Source: DASQZK01 sp963771005
GTDB taxonomy: Bacteria > Bacteroidota > Bacteroidia > Bacteroidales > GCA-2748055
Length of the DNA stretch: 64,000 bases
NCBI GenBank assembly: GCA_963771005.1
Contig: CAVYRO010000009.1
Location: 33,000-96,999 of the forward strand
Reading direction: 5' to 3'
Both the position numbers and the translations under genes were made by a program. How positions within the stretch are numbered: position 1 is the stretch's first letter; each line of letters starts with the position of its first letter. The notes below the pieces were generated by a model. That model was given only the letters and a program-made list of their open reading frames with translations. It did not search any database and was not told the DNA's origin. Below are positions 18,364 to 27,085 of the stretch, in pieces.

Positions 18364-18467
18364 TATCAGACCCTTCGGCTTCGCTCAGGGACCGGTCAAT
18401 TCGATGAACGAAGTCACCGGTCCCTGAGCGAAGCCGAAGGGTCATCGGGTTTTCTGGCAAATACTAA
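18360..18467. repeat. Dispersed inverted-repeat element, copy 1
   Basis: Two perfect 28-base arms (18369-18396 and 18416-18443) built on GACCCTTCGGCTTCGCTCAG surround a 19-base loop. The element ends TTAGTAT at 18360-18366 and ATACTAA at 18461-18467, so it has short terminal inverted repeats. A relative lies at 26729-27010. The left terminus overlaps the galE stop codon. As RNA it would form a very stable hairpin between galE and rmlB. Confidence 0.88.
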
Positions 18468-18495
18468 CTAAGTTGATTTTCCCGTTCAGTAAAAA

Positions 18496-19563
18496 ATGAA
18501 AAAAAATATGACGAAAAATATTCTGATAACCGGGGGCGCAGGATTCATCGGATCGCACGTAGTAAGGCTTTTTGTGAGGAAGTACCCTGAATACCGGATC
18601 TTCAACCTGGATAAACTAACCTATGCGGGCAACCTGGAGAACCTGCGGGATATCGAAAACGAACCAAATTACAGCTTCGTTCGCGGTGATATTATCGATA
18701 CCGCCTTTATCATGAAGCTTTTTGAAGATCAGCCGTTTGACGGCGTGATCCACCTGGCCGCCGAATCGCATGTCGACAGGTCCATTGCGAGCCCCATGGA
18801 ATTTATCCATGCCAATCTCGTGGGAACGGCAAACCTGCTTAATGCTGCACGGACCCTGTGGGACGGCCACCCGGAGGCAAAACGTTTTTATCATATCTCC
18901 ACTGATGAGGTTTATGGCAGCCTGGGTAAAGAAGGTTACTTTACAGAACAAACCCCCTACGATCCCAGGAGCCCTTACTCCGCTTCCAAAGCAGGATCGG
19001 ATCACCTGGTCAGGGCTTACTTCCATACTTTCGGCTTGCCGGTCGTGATCTCCAACTGCAGCAATAATTACGGACCAAACCAGTTCCCGGAGAAGCTCAT
19101 CCCACTTGCCATCAACAATATCAAGAACAGCCGTGAGATCCCTGTCTACGGAAAAGGCGAGAATATCCGCGACTGGCTCTACGTGGAGGACCATGCCAGG
19201 GCAATCGATATGATCTTTCACAGGGGAAGGGCCGGAGAAACGTATAATATCGGGGGTAATAACGAATGGAAGAATATCGATCTCATCCGGAAACTATGCG
19301 AGATCATGGATGAAAAGCTATCCCGCAAAACAGGCACTTCGGCGGGACTGATCCGTTTCGTGAAGGACCGTGCAGGCCATGACCTCCGTTATGCCATCGA
19401 TTCTTCGAAGATCAGGTCCGAACTCGGATGGAAGCCGTCATTGAATTTTGAAGAAGGCCTCGCAAAAACCGTGGATTGGTACCTATCCAATACACCGTGG
19501 TTAGAAAATGTCCTTTCCGGGGATTATGAAAGGTATTACGAAAAGATATATGGGGGGCGGTAG
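18496..19563 (+). CDS. rfbB: dTDP-glucose 4,6-dehydratase
   Basis: Makes dTDP-4-keto-6-deoxyglucose, the entry to dTDP-rhamnose and related deoxysugars. Seen: NILITGGAGFIGSHVVRLF, LDKLTYAGNLENL, VIHLAAESHVDRSI, ISTDEVYGSLG, YSASKAGSDHLVRAY (catalytic Tyr-x3-Lys), SNNYGPNQFPEKLIPL, DWLYVEDHARAI and YNIGGNNEWKN. 355 residues, full length. ATG at 18508 (MTKNILITGG) is an alternative start. The partners rmlA, rmlC and rmlD are not in the window, so the final sugar is open. Confidence 0.95.
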   Translation: MKKNMTKNILITGGAGFIGSHVVRLFVRKYPEYRIFNLDKLTYAGNLENLRDIENEPNYSFVRGDIIDTAFIMKLFEDQPFDGVIHLAAESHVDRSIASPMEFIHANLVGTANLLNAARTLWDGHPEAKRFYHISTDEVYGSLGKEGYFTEQTPYDPRSPYSASKAGSDHLVRAYFHTFGLPVVISNCSNNYGPNQFPEKLIPLAINNIKNSREIPVYGKGENIRDWLYVEDHARAIDMIFHRGRAGETYNIGGNNEWKNIDLIRKLCEIMDEKLSRKTGTSAGLIRFVKDRAGHDLRYAIDSSKIRSELGWKPSLNFEEGLAKTVDWYLSNTPWLENVLSGDYERYYEKIYGGR

Positions 19564-19602
19564 GGGGGGTAGAGACGTTGTATACAACGTCTTTACCCCC
19601 CC
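19563..19602. terminator. Strong bidirectional hairpin between rmlB and glmS
   Basis: An almost perfect 40-base palindrome with arms GGGGGGGTAGAGACGTTGTA and TACAACGTCTTTACCCCCCC (one G-T pair). It begins right at the rmlB stop and ends about 20 bases before the stop of the convergent glmS gene, so it is placed to end both transcripts. The central AGACGTTGTATACAACGTCT resembles a repeat type often found between Bacteroidota genes; there is no long T tract. Confidence 0.7.
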
Positions 19603-19621
19603 ATACATATACCTCCCGTCC

Positions 19622-21457
19622 CTATTCCACCGTCACCGATTTTGCCAGGTTTCTGGGTTGGTCCACGTCACATCCGCGAAGGACAGCGATATGATATGCG
19701 ATAAGTTGCAGGGGTACAACCGCGAGGAGCGACATCAGTTTTTCATTGGCATCGGGGATCTCGAGGGTATAATCGGCCATACCGCCGATCATCTTGTCGC
19801 CCGGGTTCACAATGGCTATCACCACTCCTTTTCTCGCCTTTACCTCCTGGATATTGGAAACGATCTTATCGTATGATGTGTCGCGGGTGGCAATGACAAC
19901 TACGGGCATATGCTTATCGATAAGGGCGATGGGACCGTGCTTCATCTCGGCGGCGGGATAGCCTTCGGCATGGATATAGGATATTTCTTTGAGCTTCAGG
20001 GCGCCTTCGAGGGCAACCGGGAAAGAGTATCCCCGGCCGAGGTACAGAAAATTAGTGACATGCTGGAATTGTGCCGCTATCTTCTTGAACTTATCGTTCG
20101 AAAGCAGGATCTTATCAATTTTTTCAGGTATGAGGGAAAGTTCCTCGATCAGTTCATGATAACGGGCAGCTTCCATCAGTCCCCGTTTATAACCCAGCAT
20201 GAAAGCCATCATGATGAGTACAGTGACCTGTGCCGTGAAAGCCTTGGTGGAAGCGACGCCAATCTCGGGACCGGCGTGGGTATAGACACCGGCATGGGTT
20301 TCCCTTGAAATACTTGAACCCACCACGTTGCAGATCCCGATGACCGTAGCGCCCCTTTCCTTTGCAAGCTGAATGGCCGCCAGGGTGTCGGCGGTTTCCC
20401 CGCTCTGGCTGATGGCGATCACAATATCGTCTTTGGTTATAAGGGGATTCCTGTACCGGAATTCGGAGGCATATTCGACTTCCACCGGAATACGCGCCAC
20501 ATCTTCAAGGAGGTATTCACCTAACATCCCGGCATGCCAGGATGTTCCGCAACCGATAATGATGATCCTTTTGGCATTAACCAGTTTTTCTTCGACGGTA
20601 AACAGGCCTCCCAGGCGGATGCCCGAAAAATCCCGGTTGATCCTTCCCCTGAAGGTATCCTGGATGGAGCGGGGTTGTTCAAAGATCTCTTTCAGCATGA
20701 AATGATCATAACCAGCCTTTTCTATCTCGCTGATGCCAAGGTCGAGTTTCTCGATCTTGGGTTCCAGCTTATCATTCTGGATGGTTTTCAGGATAAGTTC
20801 ATCCCTCTTTATGATGGCCACATCCTCATTATTGAGATAGATTACGCGGTCGGTGTATTCAATGATCGGTGTAGCATCTGAAGCGATGAAATATTCACCG
20901 TCGCCAATACCGAGGACTAACGGGCTGCTTTTACGGGCGGCAAAGAGGGTATCGGGTTCCCGGTCACAGAGAACAACGAGGCCGTAGGCTCCCACAACCT
21001 TTGAAAGGGCAAGTCTTATTGCCATCTCGGCAGAAGCATTTCCTTTGAGGTAGATATATTCGATGAGGTTAGCAAGCACCTCTGTATCGGTCTCGCTTTG
21101 GAAGGTATACCCCCTGTCGCTTAGCTTAGATTTAAGAGTGGTATAGTTCTCGATGATGCCATTATGGATGATGGTGAAATGCCCGTTCATGGAAGTATGG
21201 GGATGGGCATTTATGTCGTTTGGCTCGCCGTGGGTTGCCCAACGGGTATGTCCGATACCAATGGTTCCGGCAACCTCCATGCCGTTTATATTCTTTTCAA
21301 GATCGCTGACCTTGCCCTTCCGTTTATAAGTCTTTACCTGGCCATCGATCACTGCTATGCCGGCCGAATCGTAGCCGCGGTACTCAAGTCTTTTCAGGCC
21401 ATTGATGAGTATCCTGCAGGCGTTCTTTTCACCAATATAACCAACAATACCACACAT
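19622..21457 (-). CDS. glmS: Glutamine--fructose-6-phosphate aminotransferase
   Basis: Makes glucosamine-6-phosphate, the first step to UDP-GlcNAc for peptidoglycan, LPS and the Wbp sugars. The N-terminal glutaminase begins MCGIVGYIG with nucleophile Cys2 and shows RLEYRGYDSAGIA, GIGHTRWATHG and HNGIIENY. The synthase half has two SIS domains with GCGTSWHAG, SQSGETADTLAA and GVASTKAFTAQV, and ends PRNLAKSVTVE. 611 residues, full length. No glmS ribozyme-like leader would be expected in this phylum and only five bases separate it from the upstream DUF4270 gene. Confidence 0.97.
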   Translation of the reverse strand: MCGIVGYIGEKNACRILINGLKRLEYRGYDSAGIAVIDGQVKTYKRKGKVSDLEKNINGMEVAGTIGIGHTRWATHGEPNDINAHPHTSMNGHFTIIHNGIIENYTTLKSKLSDRGYTFQSETDTEVLANLIEYIYLKGNASAEMAIRLALSKVVGAYGLVVLCDREPDTLFAARKSSPLVLGIGDGEYFIASDATPIIEYTDRVIYLNNEDVAIIKRDELILKTIQNDKLEPKIEKLDLGISEIEKAGYDHFMLKEIFEQPRSIQDTFRGRINRDFSGIRLGGLFTVEEKLVNAKRIIIIGCGTSWHAGMLGEYLLEDVARIPVEVEYASEFRYRNPLITKDDIVIAISQSGETADTLAAIQLAKERGATVIGICNVVGSSISRETHAGVYTHAGPEIGVASTKAFTAQVTVLIMMAFMLGYKRGLMEAARYHELIEELSLIPEKIDKILLSNDKFKKIAAQFQHVTNFLYLGRGYSFPVALEGALKLKEISYIHAEGYPAAEMKHGPIALIDKHMPVVVIATRDTSYDKIVSNIQEVKARKGVVIAIVNPGDKMIGGMADYTLEIPDANEKLMSLLAVVPLQLIAYHIAVLRGCDVDQPRNLAKSVTVE

Positions 21458-21462
21458 AGTGA

Positions 21463-22803
21463 CTATAATTTAGTATATACTATCCGTAGTCTTATTCCGG
21501 AAGGCCCCGGGCTTTTCAGAATCGTCCTTTCGGCCGATATGGAATTAAGCGAGGAAAGCAGGACAAAATCCATTATATCCGTACTTCCGCGGATAAATGA
21601 CTGAAGCTGCAATCCTATATTAAATACGTAGGCGTGTTGTTCAAGATCATTGTAGTAACCATTGAAAACGATTTTGGTTTTACCGTCTAACCCCGAACTT
21701 TGATCCGTCACATTGTCATATACCTGGTTATAACTCCCGTTTTTATCCACGGTAAGCAACCCAAGCCTGTCAGGAAATTCTGATGAATTAATGTAAGTGG
21801 TATCCGCCGGCAGGATGAGTTCGGCCCTGTTTATAGCGATATTTCCACTGTCGCGCCAGCTCTGAATTTCAGGAAAATTTAACCTTACTATAAGCCCTGC
21901 CATACCGGAAATGAATTGCAGGGAGTCTGCATTTTGGCTGTTAAGGCTCATGCCGGCGATGGATCCTGTATAGTCATGGGTGAAGAAGTTCGCCCGGGAG
22001 GTACTGGAAAATGCCATGGGATAGAGATATCCAAGCGAATCAGATTCAGCTCTTGTACTGTCGTTGGAGAAGTAAAGACCGAGGCCTGAGAGGCCTGCAT
22101 CATCATCAGGCGTCACGTAAATGATGGAGCCGCCGTTACCCGAAACAGGGGTGGAATTTATAAAGAGCCCCTTGAATGTATCCTGGAATTTTGCTGTACT
22201 TATGAAGGTTGAATCCTCAGAGCTAAGAAATTTATTGATATAAACCGGATTGGTAATATGGACTTTTATGGTAGTGTCGGTCAATGGATGAAAGACTGAG
22301 GATCCCAGCAGGACCGGGCTGTAGAACTGGGTCGGATCAGCATTCGAATAATATGTTGTATCGGTAAGATAAAATGTCGAATCACGGATCAGGTCCTGGT
22401 CCACTTCAAAGACCCGGATAGTCTGGGGGGTGACATCTCCATAAGAAGTATCCACGGCGAAAGTGAGAACGAGAGAATCGATCTGAACGCCGGTTCCCAG
22501 GCTTAAACTGTACAGGTTTCGCATAGCGACCATGAATTGCGCACGGGAATATCCGAAAGCATTGTCGCGCATACTCCCCACCAACAGCCGGTTTGACTTA
22601 GCCGATGTGGGAAGGCTTTCCATAGTCATTGCACTGATCAAGGTGGCAGTATCGTATTTTATATTGATATCATCGCTGGGCGGAAGAAGGTCCCTCCCAA
22701 GAAAGGTTGGATTTTCAGTACATCCGGTAAAAAATATGACAGCTGCTGTGAGGGATCCGATTAAAATCTTTCGCACCGGCAAGGAGGTGAATCTTACTAT
22801 CAT
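21463..22803 (-). CDS. DUF4270 family lipoprotein
   Basis: 446-residue Bacteroidota envelope protein with a lipoprotein signal (ILIGSLTAAVIFFTGC, lipobox cysteine about residue 28). The mature part opens TENPTFLGRDLLPPSDDI and then has beta-rich sequence with DSLVLTF, FNIGLQLQSFIRG and a C-terminal GIRLRIVYTKL, matching DUF4270. Its function is unknown. It sits between the glycogen-synthase-like gene (4-base gap) and glmS (5-base gap); the three are surely cotranscribed, which ties it loosely to carbohydrate metabolism. Confidence 0.88.
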   Translation of the reverse strand: MIVRFTSLPVRKILIGSLTAAVIFFTGCTENPTFLGRDLLPPSDDINIKYDTATLISAMTMESLPTSAKSNRLLVGSMRDNAFGYSRAQFMVAMRNLYSLSLGTGVQIDSLVLTFAVDTSYGDVTPQTIRVFEVDQDLIRDSTFYLTDTTYYSNADPTQFYSPVLLGSSVFHPLTDTTIKVHITNPVYINKFLSSEDSTFISTAKFQDTFKGLFINSTPVSGNGGSIIYVTPDDDAGLSGLGLYFSNDSTRAESDSLGYLYPMAFSSTSRANFFTHDYTGSIAGMSLNSQNADSLQFISGMAGLIVRLNFPEIQSWRDSGNIAINRAELILPADTTYINSSEFPDRLGLLTVDKNGSYNQVYDNVTDQSSGLDGKTKIVFNGYYNDLEQHAYVFNIGLQLQSFIRGSTDIMDFVLLSSLNSISAERTILKSPGPSGIRLRIVYTKL

Positions 22804-22806
22804 TCT

Positions 22807-23619
22807 TTATTTTTCGGTTAAAATACTATCATAGAAAACGGAGTAGCTGTCAATATATTCTTCAGTGGACTGATATTCTAATACCGGAATGTCGAGTTCG
22901 CCGATCATTTTATTGATGGCGGGCTGGAGATTATCGCTTCCCTTGATTACGCCGTCGGAATATTCAAAAGCCAGCCTTGCAATGTTCAGGAAGGTAGGTT
23001 CGCTGATCATTTCAAGATCCTTTGGGGTTATTCCGTCATAACTTACTTTTTTACGGAAATCCTGGCCCAGTGAAGGATTAAAAGCATCGTTGTAGGCTGA
23101 GAACACAACCCTGGAATTAGTGAAAAGCGGTTCCTCGTTATACGATTTCTTTATGTAGAGGGGTACAAGACTTGTGAACCAGCCATGGCAATGGATCACG
23201 TCCGGTGACCAACGGAGTTTCTTGACGGTTTCAATTACACCTCTGGCGAAAAAGATCATTCTTTCATCATTGTCGGCATAAAAACGGCCCTTGATATCTT
23301 TAAGTACTGCTTTACGGTTAAAATAGTCTTCATTGTCGATGAAATATACCTGCATTCTTGCCGACTGTATCGAGGCGACCTTGATGATAAGCGGATGATC
23401 GGTGTCATCGATAATGAGATTCATCCCCGAAAGACGTATTACTTCATGCAACTGGTTCCTTCTCTCATTTATGTTCCCAAAACGCGGCATAAATGTCCTG
23501 ATCTCCCTGCCTTTCTCCTGTATCCCCTGCGGCAGGTACCTTCCTATCCTCGACATTTCGGTTTCGGGCAGGTAAGGGGTAATTTCCTGGGAGATGAAAA
23601 GAATTTTTGAATTTTCCAT
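22807..23619 (-). CDS. Truncated-type glycogen/starch synthase-like protein
   Basis: Only the N-terminal Rossmann half of a GT5 glycogen synthase is present (270 residues against about 480). Seen: ILFISQEITPYLPE, RYLPQGIQEKGREIRTFMPRFG, VIHCHGWFTSLVPLYIKK and SVVFSAYN-like sequence RVVFSAYNDAFNP. The ADP-glucose-binding KxGGL motif of true synthases is replaced by PETEMSRIG, and the C-terminal donor-binding domain is absent. This short form recurs in Bacteroidota beside panC. It is probably not a synthase on its own; a regulatory or partner role is inference. Confidence 0.85.
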   Translation of the reverse strand: MENSKILFISQEITPYLPETEMSRIGRYLPQGIQEKGREIRTFMPRFGNINERRNQLHEVIRLSGMNLIIDDTDHPLIIKVASIQSARMQVYFIDNEDYFNRKAVLKDIKGRFYADNDERMIFFARGVIETVKKLRWSPDVIHCHGWFTSLVPLYIKKSYNEEPLFTNSRVVFSAYNDAFNPSLGQDFRKKVSYDGITPKDLEMISEPTFLNIARLAFEYSDGVIKGSDNLQPAINKMIGELDIPVLEYQSTEEYIDSYSVFYDSILTEK

Positions 23620-23871
23620 TTGAAGCCGATTGTTTCAACAACATGCAAAGATATGAAAAAAAAATGGAAAAGTCATTTATACTTAAAAACCACAACCCTT
23701 TAATGCTAACTGGTTCAGGGCATAAAAGATTTATTTTAAGGCTAGATGATCCGGCCTGGTCCACCCATTTCTCCCCTTCTTCTCAATGCTTCTGATGCCT
23801 TAGAGAATGCGTAAAATCATCACCGGCTACCCAATCTTTGCAATACCCGGTTTATCATTCCGATCTTTTTA

Positions 23872-23879
23872 TAAATTTG
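23872..23879 (+). promoter_or_regulatory. -7 promoter box (TAAATTTG) for panC
   Basis: Matches TAnnTTTG, 19 bases before the panC ATG, so the transcript would have a very short leader. A TTTA about 20 bases upstream is a weak -33 candidate. The 279-base space 23620-23898 must also hold the promoter for the leftward glycogen-synthase-like operon. Confidence 0.45.
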
Positions 23880-23898
23880 CACACATTATTCGAAATCG

Positions 23899-24741
23899 AT
23901 GAAAATTTTTGAAACAGTTGAAGCTCTGGGCTCCTTTAGAAAGTCCGGGGACATTATGCAGGGTAAAACGGGTTTCGTTCCCACCATGGGCGCTCTGCAT
24001 GAAGGTCATCTCTCCCTTGTCGACATTGCAGCAAATGATGCAGACACCATCATTGTCAGTATTTTTGTCAACCCGACGCAGTTCAACGATCCCAACGATC
24101 TTAAGGATTATCCACGGAACATCCGCAAGGACCTGGAATTACTGTCAACCCATAAGGTTGATGCAGTTTTTATCCCGGGGATCCACGACATCTATCCTTT
24201 TCCCGATACCCGGCAGTTTCATTTCGGAAAGCTCGATAAAGTGCTCGAGGGTGCTCACCGTCCGGGACATTTTAATGGGGTAGCCCAAGTAGTAAGCCGG
24301 CTTTTTTCGATCGTGGAGCCTGATATCGCGTTCTTTGGGCAAAAAGATTACCAGCAATTGCTGATCATAAGGAAGCTGACCGAAATGCTGGCTATGCCGG
24401 TTGAGATCATTGCCTGTCCCATTATCCGTGAAGCTGACGGCCTGGCCATGAGTTCACGTAACCAGCTTCTCACCCGGGAAGAGAGGAAACATGCACCGAA
24501 AATCTTCGAAACCCTGTTAATGGCAAGGGAAATGGCAAGGCACAGCCCGATTCCGGAAGTGAAATTGCAATCAGCCTCGGATTTGAACAACGATCCGCTA
24601 ATCGATGTTGAATATTTTGAGATCGTAAATGCTGAAAACCTTGAAATCATAGGGGATAGGAAAGAAGCGGCGAAAATCCTCGCCTGCACGGCAGTTAAAA
24701 TTGGGAAGGTAAGACTAATTGATAATCTTATTTTTGATTAA
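23899..24741 (+). CDS. panC: Pantothenate synthetase
   Basis: Joins pantoate and beta-alanine with ATP in coenzyme A synthesis. Seen: FVPTMGALHEGHLSLVDIA (HIGH-like ATP site, residues 27-45), SIFVNPTQFNDPNDLKDYPR, RPGHFNGVAQVVSRLF, FGQKDYQQLLIIRKL and GLAMSSRNQLL (KMSKS equivalent). 280 residues, full length. Twelve bases before panD, whose product supplies the beta-alanine. Confidence 0.97.
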   Translation: MKIFETVEALGSFRKSGDIMQGKTGFVPTMGALHEGHLSLVDIAANDADTIIVSIFVNPTQFNDPNDLKDYPRNIRKDLELLSTHKVDAVFIPGIHDIYPFPDTRQFHFGKLDKVLEGAHRPGHFNGVAQVVSRLFSIVEPDIAFFGQKDYQQLLIIRKLTEMLAMPVEIIACPIIREADGLAMSSRNQLLTREERKHAPKIFETLLMAREMARHSPIPEVKLQSASDLNNDPLIDVEYFEIVNAENLEIIGDRKEAAKILACTAVKIGKVRLIDNLIFD

Positions 24742-24753
24742 CTTTGCAGAGTC

Positions 24754-25104
24754 ATGTATATTGAAGTCGTCAAATCGAAAATTCACAGGATCACCATCAC
24801 CGAAGCAAATCTTCAGTATGTGGGTAGTATTACCATTGATGAAGATCTCATGGATGCCGCCAATATCATTGAGGGAGAGAAGGTACAGATCGTGAATATC
24901 AATAACGGGGAAAGGCTCGAGACTTACGTGATAAAGGGGGAGAGGGGAAGCGGCGAGATATGCCTCAACGGCCCTGCTGCAAGAAAAGTTGCTGTAGGTG
25001 ATATCATTATCATCATTTCCTATGCAACCATGGATTTTGAGGAAGCCAGGAAGTTTAAACCATCCATCATATTCCCCGACACTGAAACAAATAAAATCGT
25101 TTAG
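24754..25104 (+). CDS. panD: Aspartate 1-decarboxylase
   Basis: Pyruvoyl-dependent enzyme making beta-alanine for PanC. The self-cleavage site is the Gly-Ser in LQYVGSITIDEDLMDAAN (about residues 24-25). NGERLETYVIKGERGSGEI and NGPAARKVAVGDIIIIISY follow as in the family. 116 residues, full length. Same operon as panC. Confidence 0.97.
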   Translation: MYIEVVKSKIHRITITEANLQYVGSITIDEDLMDAANIIEGEKVQIVNINNGERLETYVIKGERGSGEICLNGPAARKVAVGDIIIIISYATMDFEEARKFKPSIIFPDTETNKIV

Positions 25105-25114
25105 TTCAGGGCTT

Positions 25115-26173
25115 TTGAAAACAAACCTCATCAAAATTGCAAAATTCCTGGGATTCGCTTCGATAGGAGTCCTTTTGCTTTATCTGGCTTTCCGGGGAAT
25201 GAGTTTCGATGCTCTTACCAGCGATCTTAAAAATGCAAAATACACCTGGGTCCTGCTTTCCCTCTTCTTTGCTCTTATTGCCTATGTCTCCAGAGCCATC
25301 CGGTGGCGGCTGATCATTGAACCCCTCAATTACAGGCCGGGACTACGCAATACTTTTTTCGCACTGATGGTAGGCTACCTGGCCAATTTCGCCTTCCCGA
25401 GGATCGGCGAGATCACCCGCTGTGCCACACTGTCTAAAAAGGAAAAGATCCCTGTCGACCGCCTTATCGGGACCGTGATCATTGAACGGGCCGTGGACCT
25501 GCTCTCTCTCCTTCTCATCCTGGTGGTCCTTGTGATCTTTCGCTTTGATACTTTCGGAACCTTTTTCAGGGAAAATGTTTTCATGCCAATGGGTGATAAG
25601 ATCTCCTCCAGCCTCAACTTCACCTGGCTGGCCTGGATCATAGCTGCCATAACTCTTTCCACGATCCTGGTACTCTACCTTATTTTCCGGAACCGCATCG
25701 CAGGCCTTCACTTCGTCACAAAGATGAAGGACCTCATAAAGGGCGTGCTGGAAGGTCTGAAATCCATCTATATGATGAAGAAACGATGGCAATTCGTCTT
25801 TCACACCGTTCTAATCTGGGTCATGTACTGGATGATGACCTGGGTTATCGTTTTCGCCCTTCCTTCAACTTCCCAGCTTAAAATAATAGACGGGCTTTTT
25901 ATCCTGGTAATCGGCGGGCTGGGGATGTCAGCCCCTGTGCAGAGCGGTTTCGGCGCCTTCCACTGGATCGTTTCACGCGGCCTTTTTATCGTTTACGGCA
26001 TCCCCATCGAAAAAGGTCTCGTTTTCGCCACGATATCCCATGAATCACAGTCCATACTCGCCATCCTGCTCGGGATCCTCTCCTTTGCACTGATCTTCAA
26101 AAAACGCAGGCTCCTGAACCTCCCCATCGAGATCTCCCGCGAACTGGAAGAGACCAAAACAAATACAGCATGA
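25115..26173 (+). CDS. Flippase-like/LPG-synthase transmembrane domain protein
   Basis: Polytopic membrane protein of the UPF0104/lysylphosphatidylglycerol-synthase TM family. About eight spans are visible, for example FASIGVLLLYLAFRGMSF, WVLLSLFFALIAYVSRAI and LLSLLLILVVLVIF. Family signatures: SRAIRWRLIIEPL, GYLANFAFPRIGEITRC and GGLGMSAPVQSGFGAFHWIV. The soluble aminoacyl-transferase domain of MprF is absent, so only the flippase-like part is present; its lipid substrate is unknown. The open frame extends back into panD, but the best start is TTG at 25115 (LKTNLIKIAKFLGF). The 3' end overlaps rfaE2 by four bases. Confidence 0.87.
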   Translation: MKTNLIKIAKFLGFASIGVLLLYLAFRGMSFDALTSDLKNAKYTWVLLSLFFALIAYVSRAIRWRLIIEPLNYRPGLRNTFFALMVGYLANFAFPRIGEITRCATLSKKEKIPVDRLIGTVIIERAVDLLSLLLILVVLVIFRFDTFGTFFRENVFMPMGDKISSSLNFTWLAWIIAAITLSTILVLYLIFRNRIAGLHFVTKMKDLIKGVLEGLKSIYMMKKRWQFVFHTVLIWVMYWMMTWVIVFALPSTSQLKIIDGLFILVIGGLGMSAPVQSGFGAFHWIVSRGLFIVYGIPIEKGLVFATISHESQSILAILLGILSFALIFKKRRLLNLPIEISRELEETKTNTA

Positions 26174-26673
26174 GCCGGCCCGGTGACATTGCAGGTAAAA
26201 TAATCCGCCTTCCCGATCTCATCACCCTGAGAAAAAAATGGATGAGCGAACACCGGACAGTGGTCTTTACCAACGGCTGTTTTGATATCCTTCATCTCGG
26301 GCATACCGATTATCTCACTAAAGCCGCAAGCCTGGGCGATATCCTTATCGTTGGCCTGAATACCGATGACTCCGTGCGACGGATCAAAGGAGAAGGCCGT
26401 CCCCTCCAGGATGAAAAGTCGAGGGCAATGATCCTGGCTTCGCTGCAATTCGTCGATTATGTAATTCTCTTTGCTGAAGATACGCCGTATGAACTCATTG
26501 CCGCCGCCGAACCCGATCTCCTTGTAAAGGGCAGCGACTATAAGGCTGAAGATATCGTTGGATACGATATTGTGAACGCAAGAGGCGGCAGGATCGTCAC
26601 CATCGATTTTTTACCCGGGTATTCAACGACGGCCATCCTCGAAAAAATGGCGCGGGGAAAAAACAGGTACTAA
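26170..26673 (+). CDS. rfaE2: D-glycero-beta-D-manno-heptose 1-phosphate adenylyltransferase
   Basis: Nucleotidyltransferase adding AMP to heptose-1-phosphate for ADP-heptose, a precursor of LPS inner core. Seen: VVFTNGCFDILHLGHTDYL (HxGH), VGLNTDDSVRRIKGEGRP, VDYVILFAEDTPYELI, LVKGSDYKAEDIVG and LPGYSTTAILEKM. 167 residues: it matches only the C-terminal half of E. coli HldE, as in organisms with a separate kinase. The kinase gene is not nearby. ATGA overlap with the upstream membrane protein suggests coupling. Confidence 0.93.
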   Translation: MSRPGDIAGKIIRLPDLITLRKKWMSEHRTVVFTNGCFDILHLGHTDYLTKAASLGDILIVGLNTDDSVRRIKGEGRPLQDEKSRAMILASLQFVDYVILFAEDTPYELIAAAEPDLLVKGSDYKAEDIVGYDIVNARGGRIVTIDFLPGYSTTAILEKMARGKNRY

Positions 26674-26728
26674 GTATTTGTCTTCGCTTTCAGGCTTGAA
26701 GACTCCTGTTTATGGGCCGGATGGTTAA

Positions 26729-27010
26729 TTAGTATCATAGAGAAAACCCGACGACCCTTCGGCTCAGGGTCCGGTGACTTCATTCAAGAGGTTCTTTCAA
26801 ACCATTTCAAACCATTTCAAACTATCTTAAACAACTTTTTCTGTGATAATCTGTGAAATCTGTGGTGAAACTCCCTGAAACTAAAATTCAGTGACTTGCG
26901 CAAGAAGGGCCTTTGGCCTGCCTTACCACCATCCGAAAAGTTCTTCGTTCATCGAATTGACCGGTCCCTGAGCGAAGTCGAAGGGTTGTCGAGTTTTCTT
27001 TCTGATGCTA
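26729..27010. repeat. Dispersed inverted-repeat element, copy 2 (longer)
   Basis: Occupies most of the 412-base gene-free space between rfaE2 and radA. Left end TTAGTAT (26729) then AGAAAACCCGACGACCCTTC; right end holds GACCGGTCCCTGAGCGAAG, TCGAAGGGTTGTCGAG and TTTTCTTTCTGATGCTAA. Both arms match the 18360-18467 element, but the arms are imperfect and an insert of about 170 bases, including three CAAACCATTT-type repeats, separates them. No open frame of note. Confidence 0.75.
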
Positions 27011-27085
27011 ATTACCGATGTCTGAGGACATTGTGGCAGATTGCTGAATCCGGTGACATTTCATAAAACTTTACTACCTTTAAAT

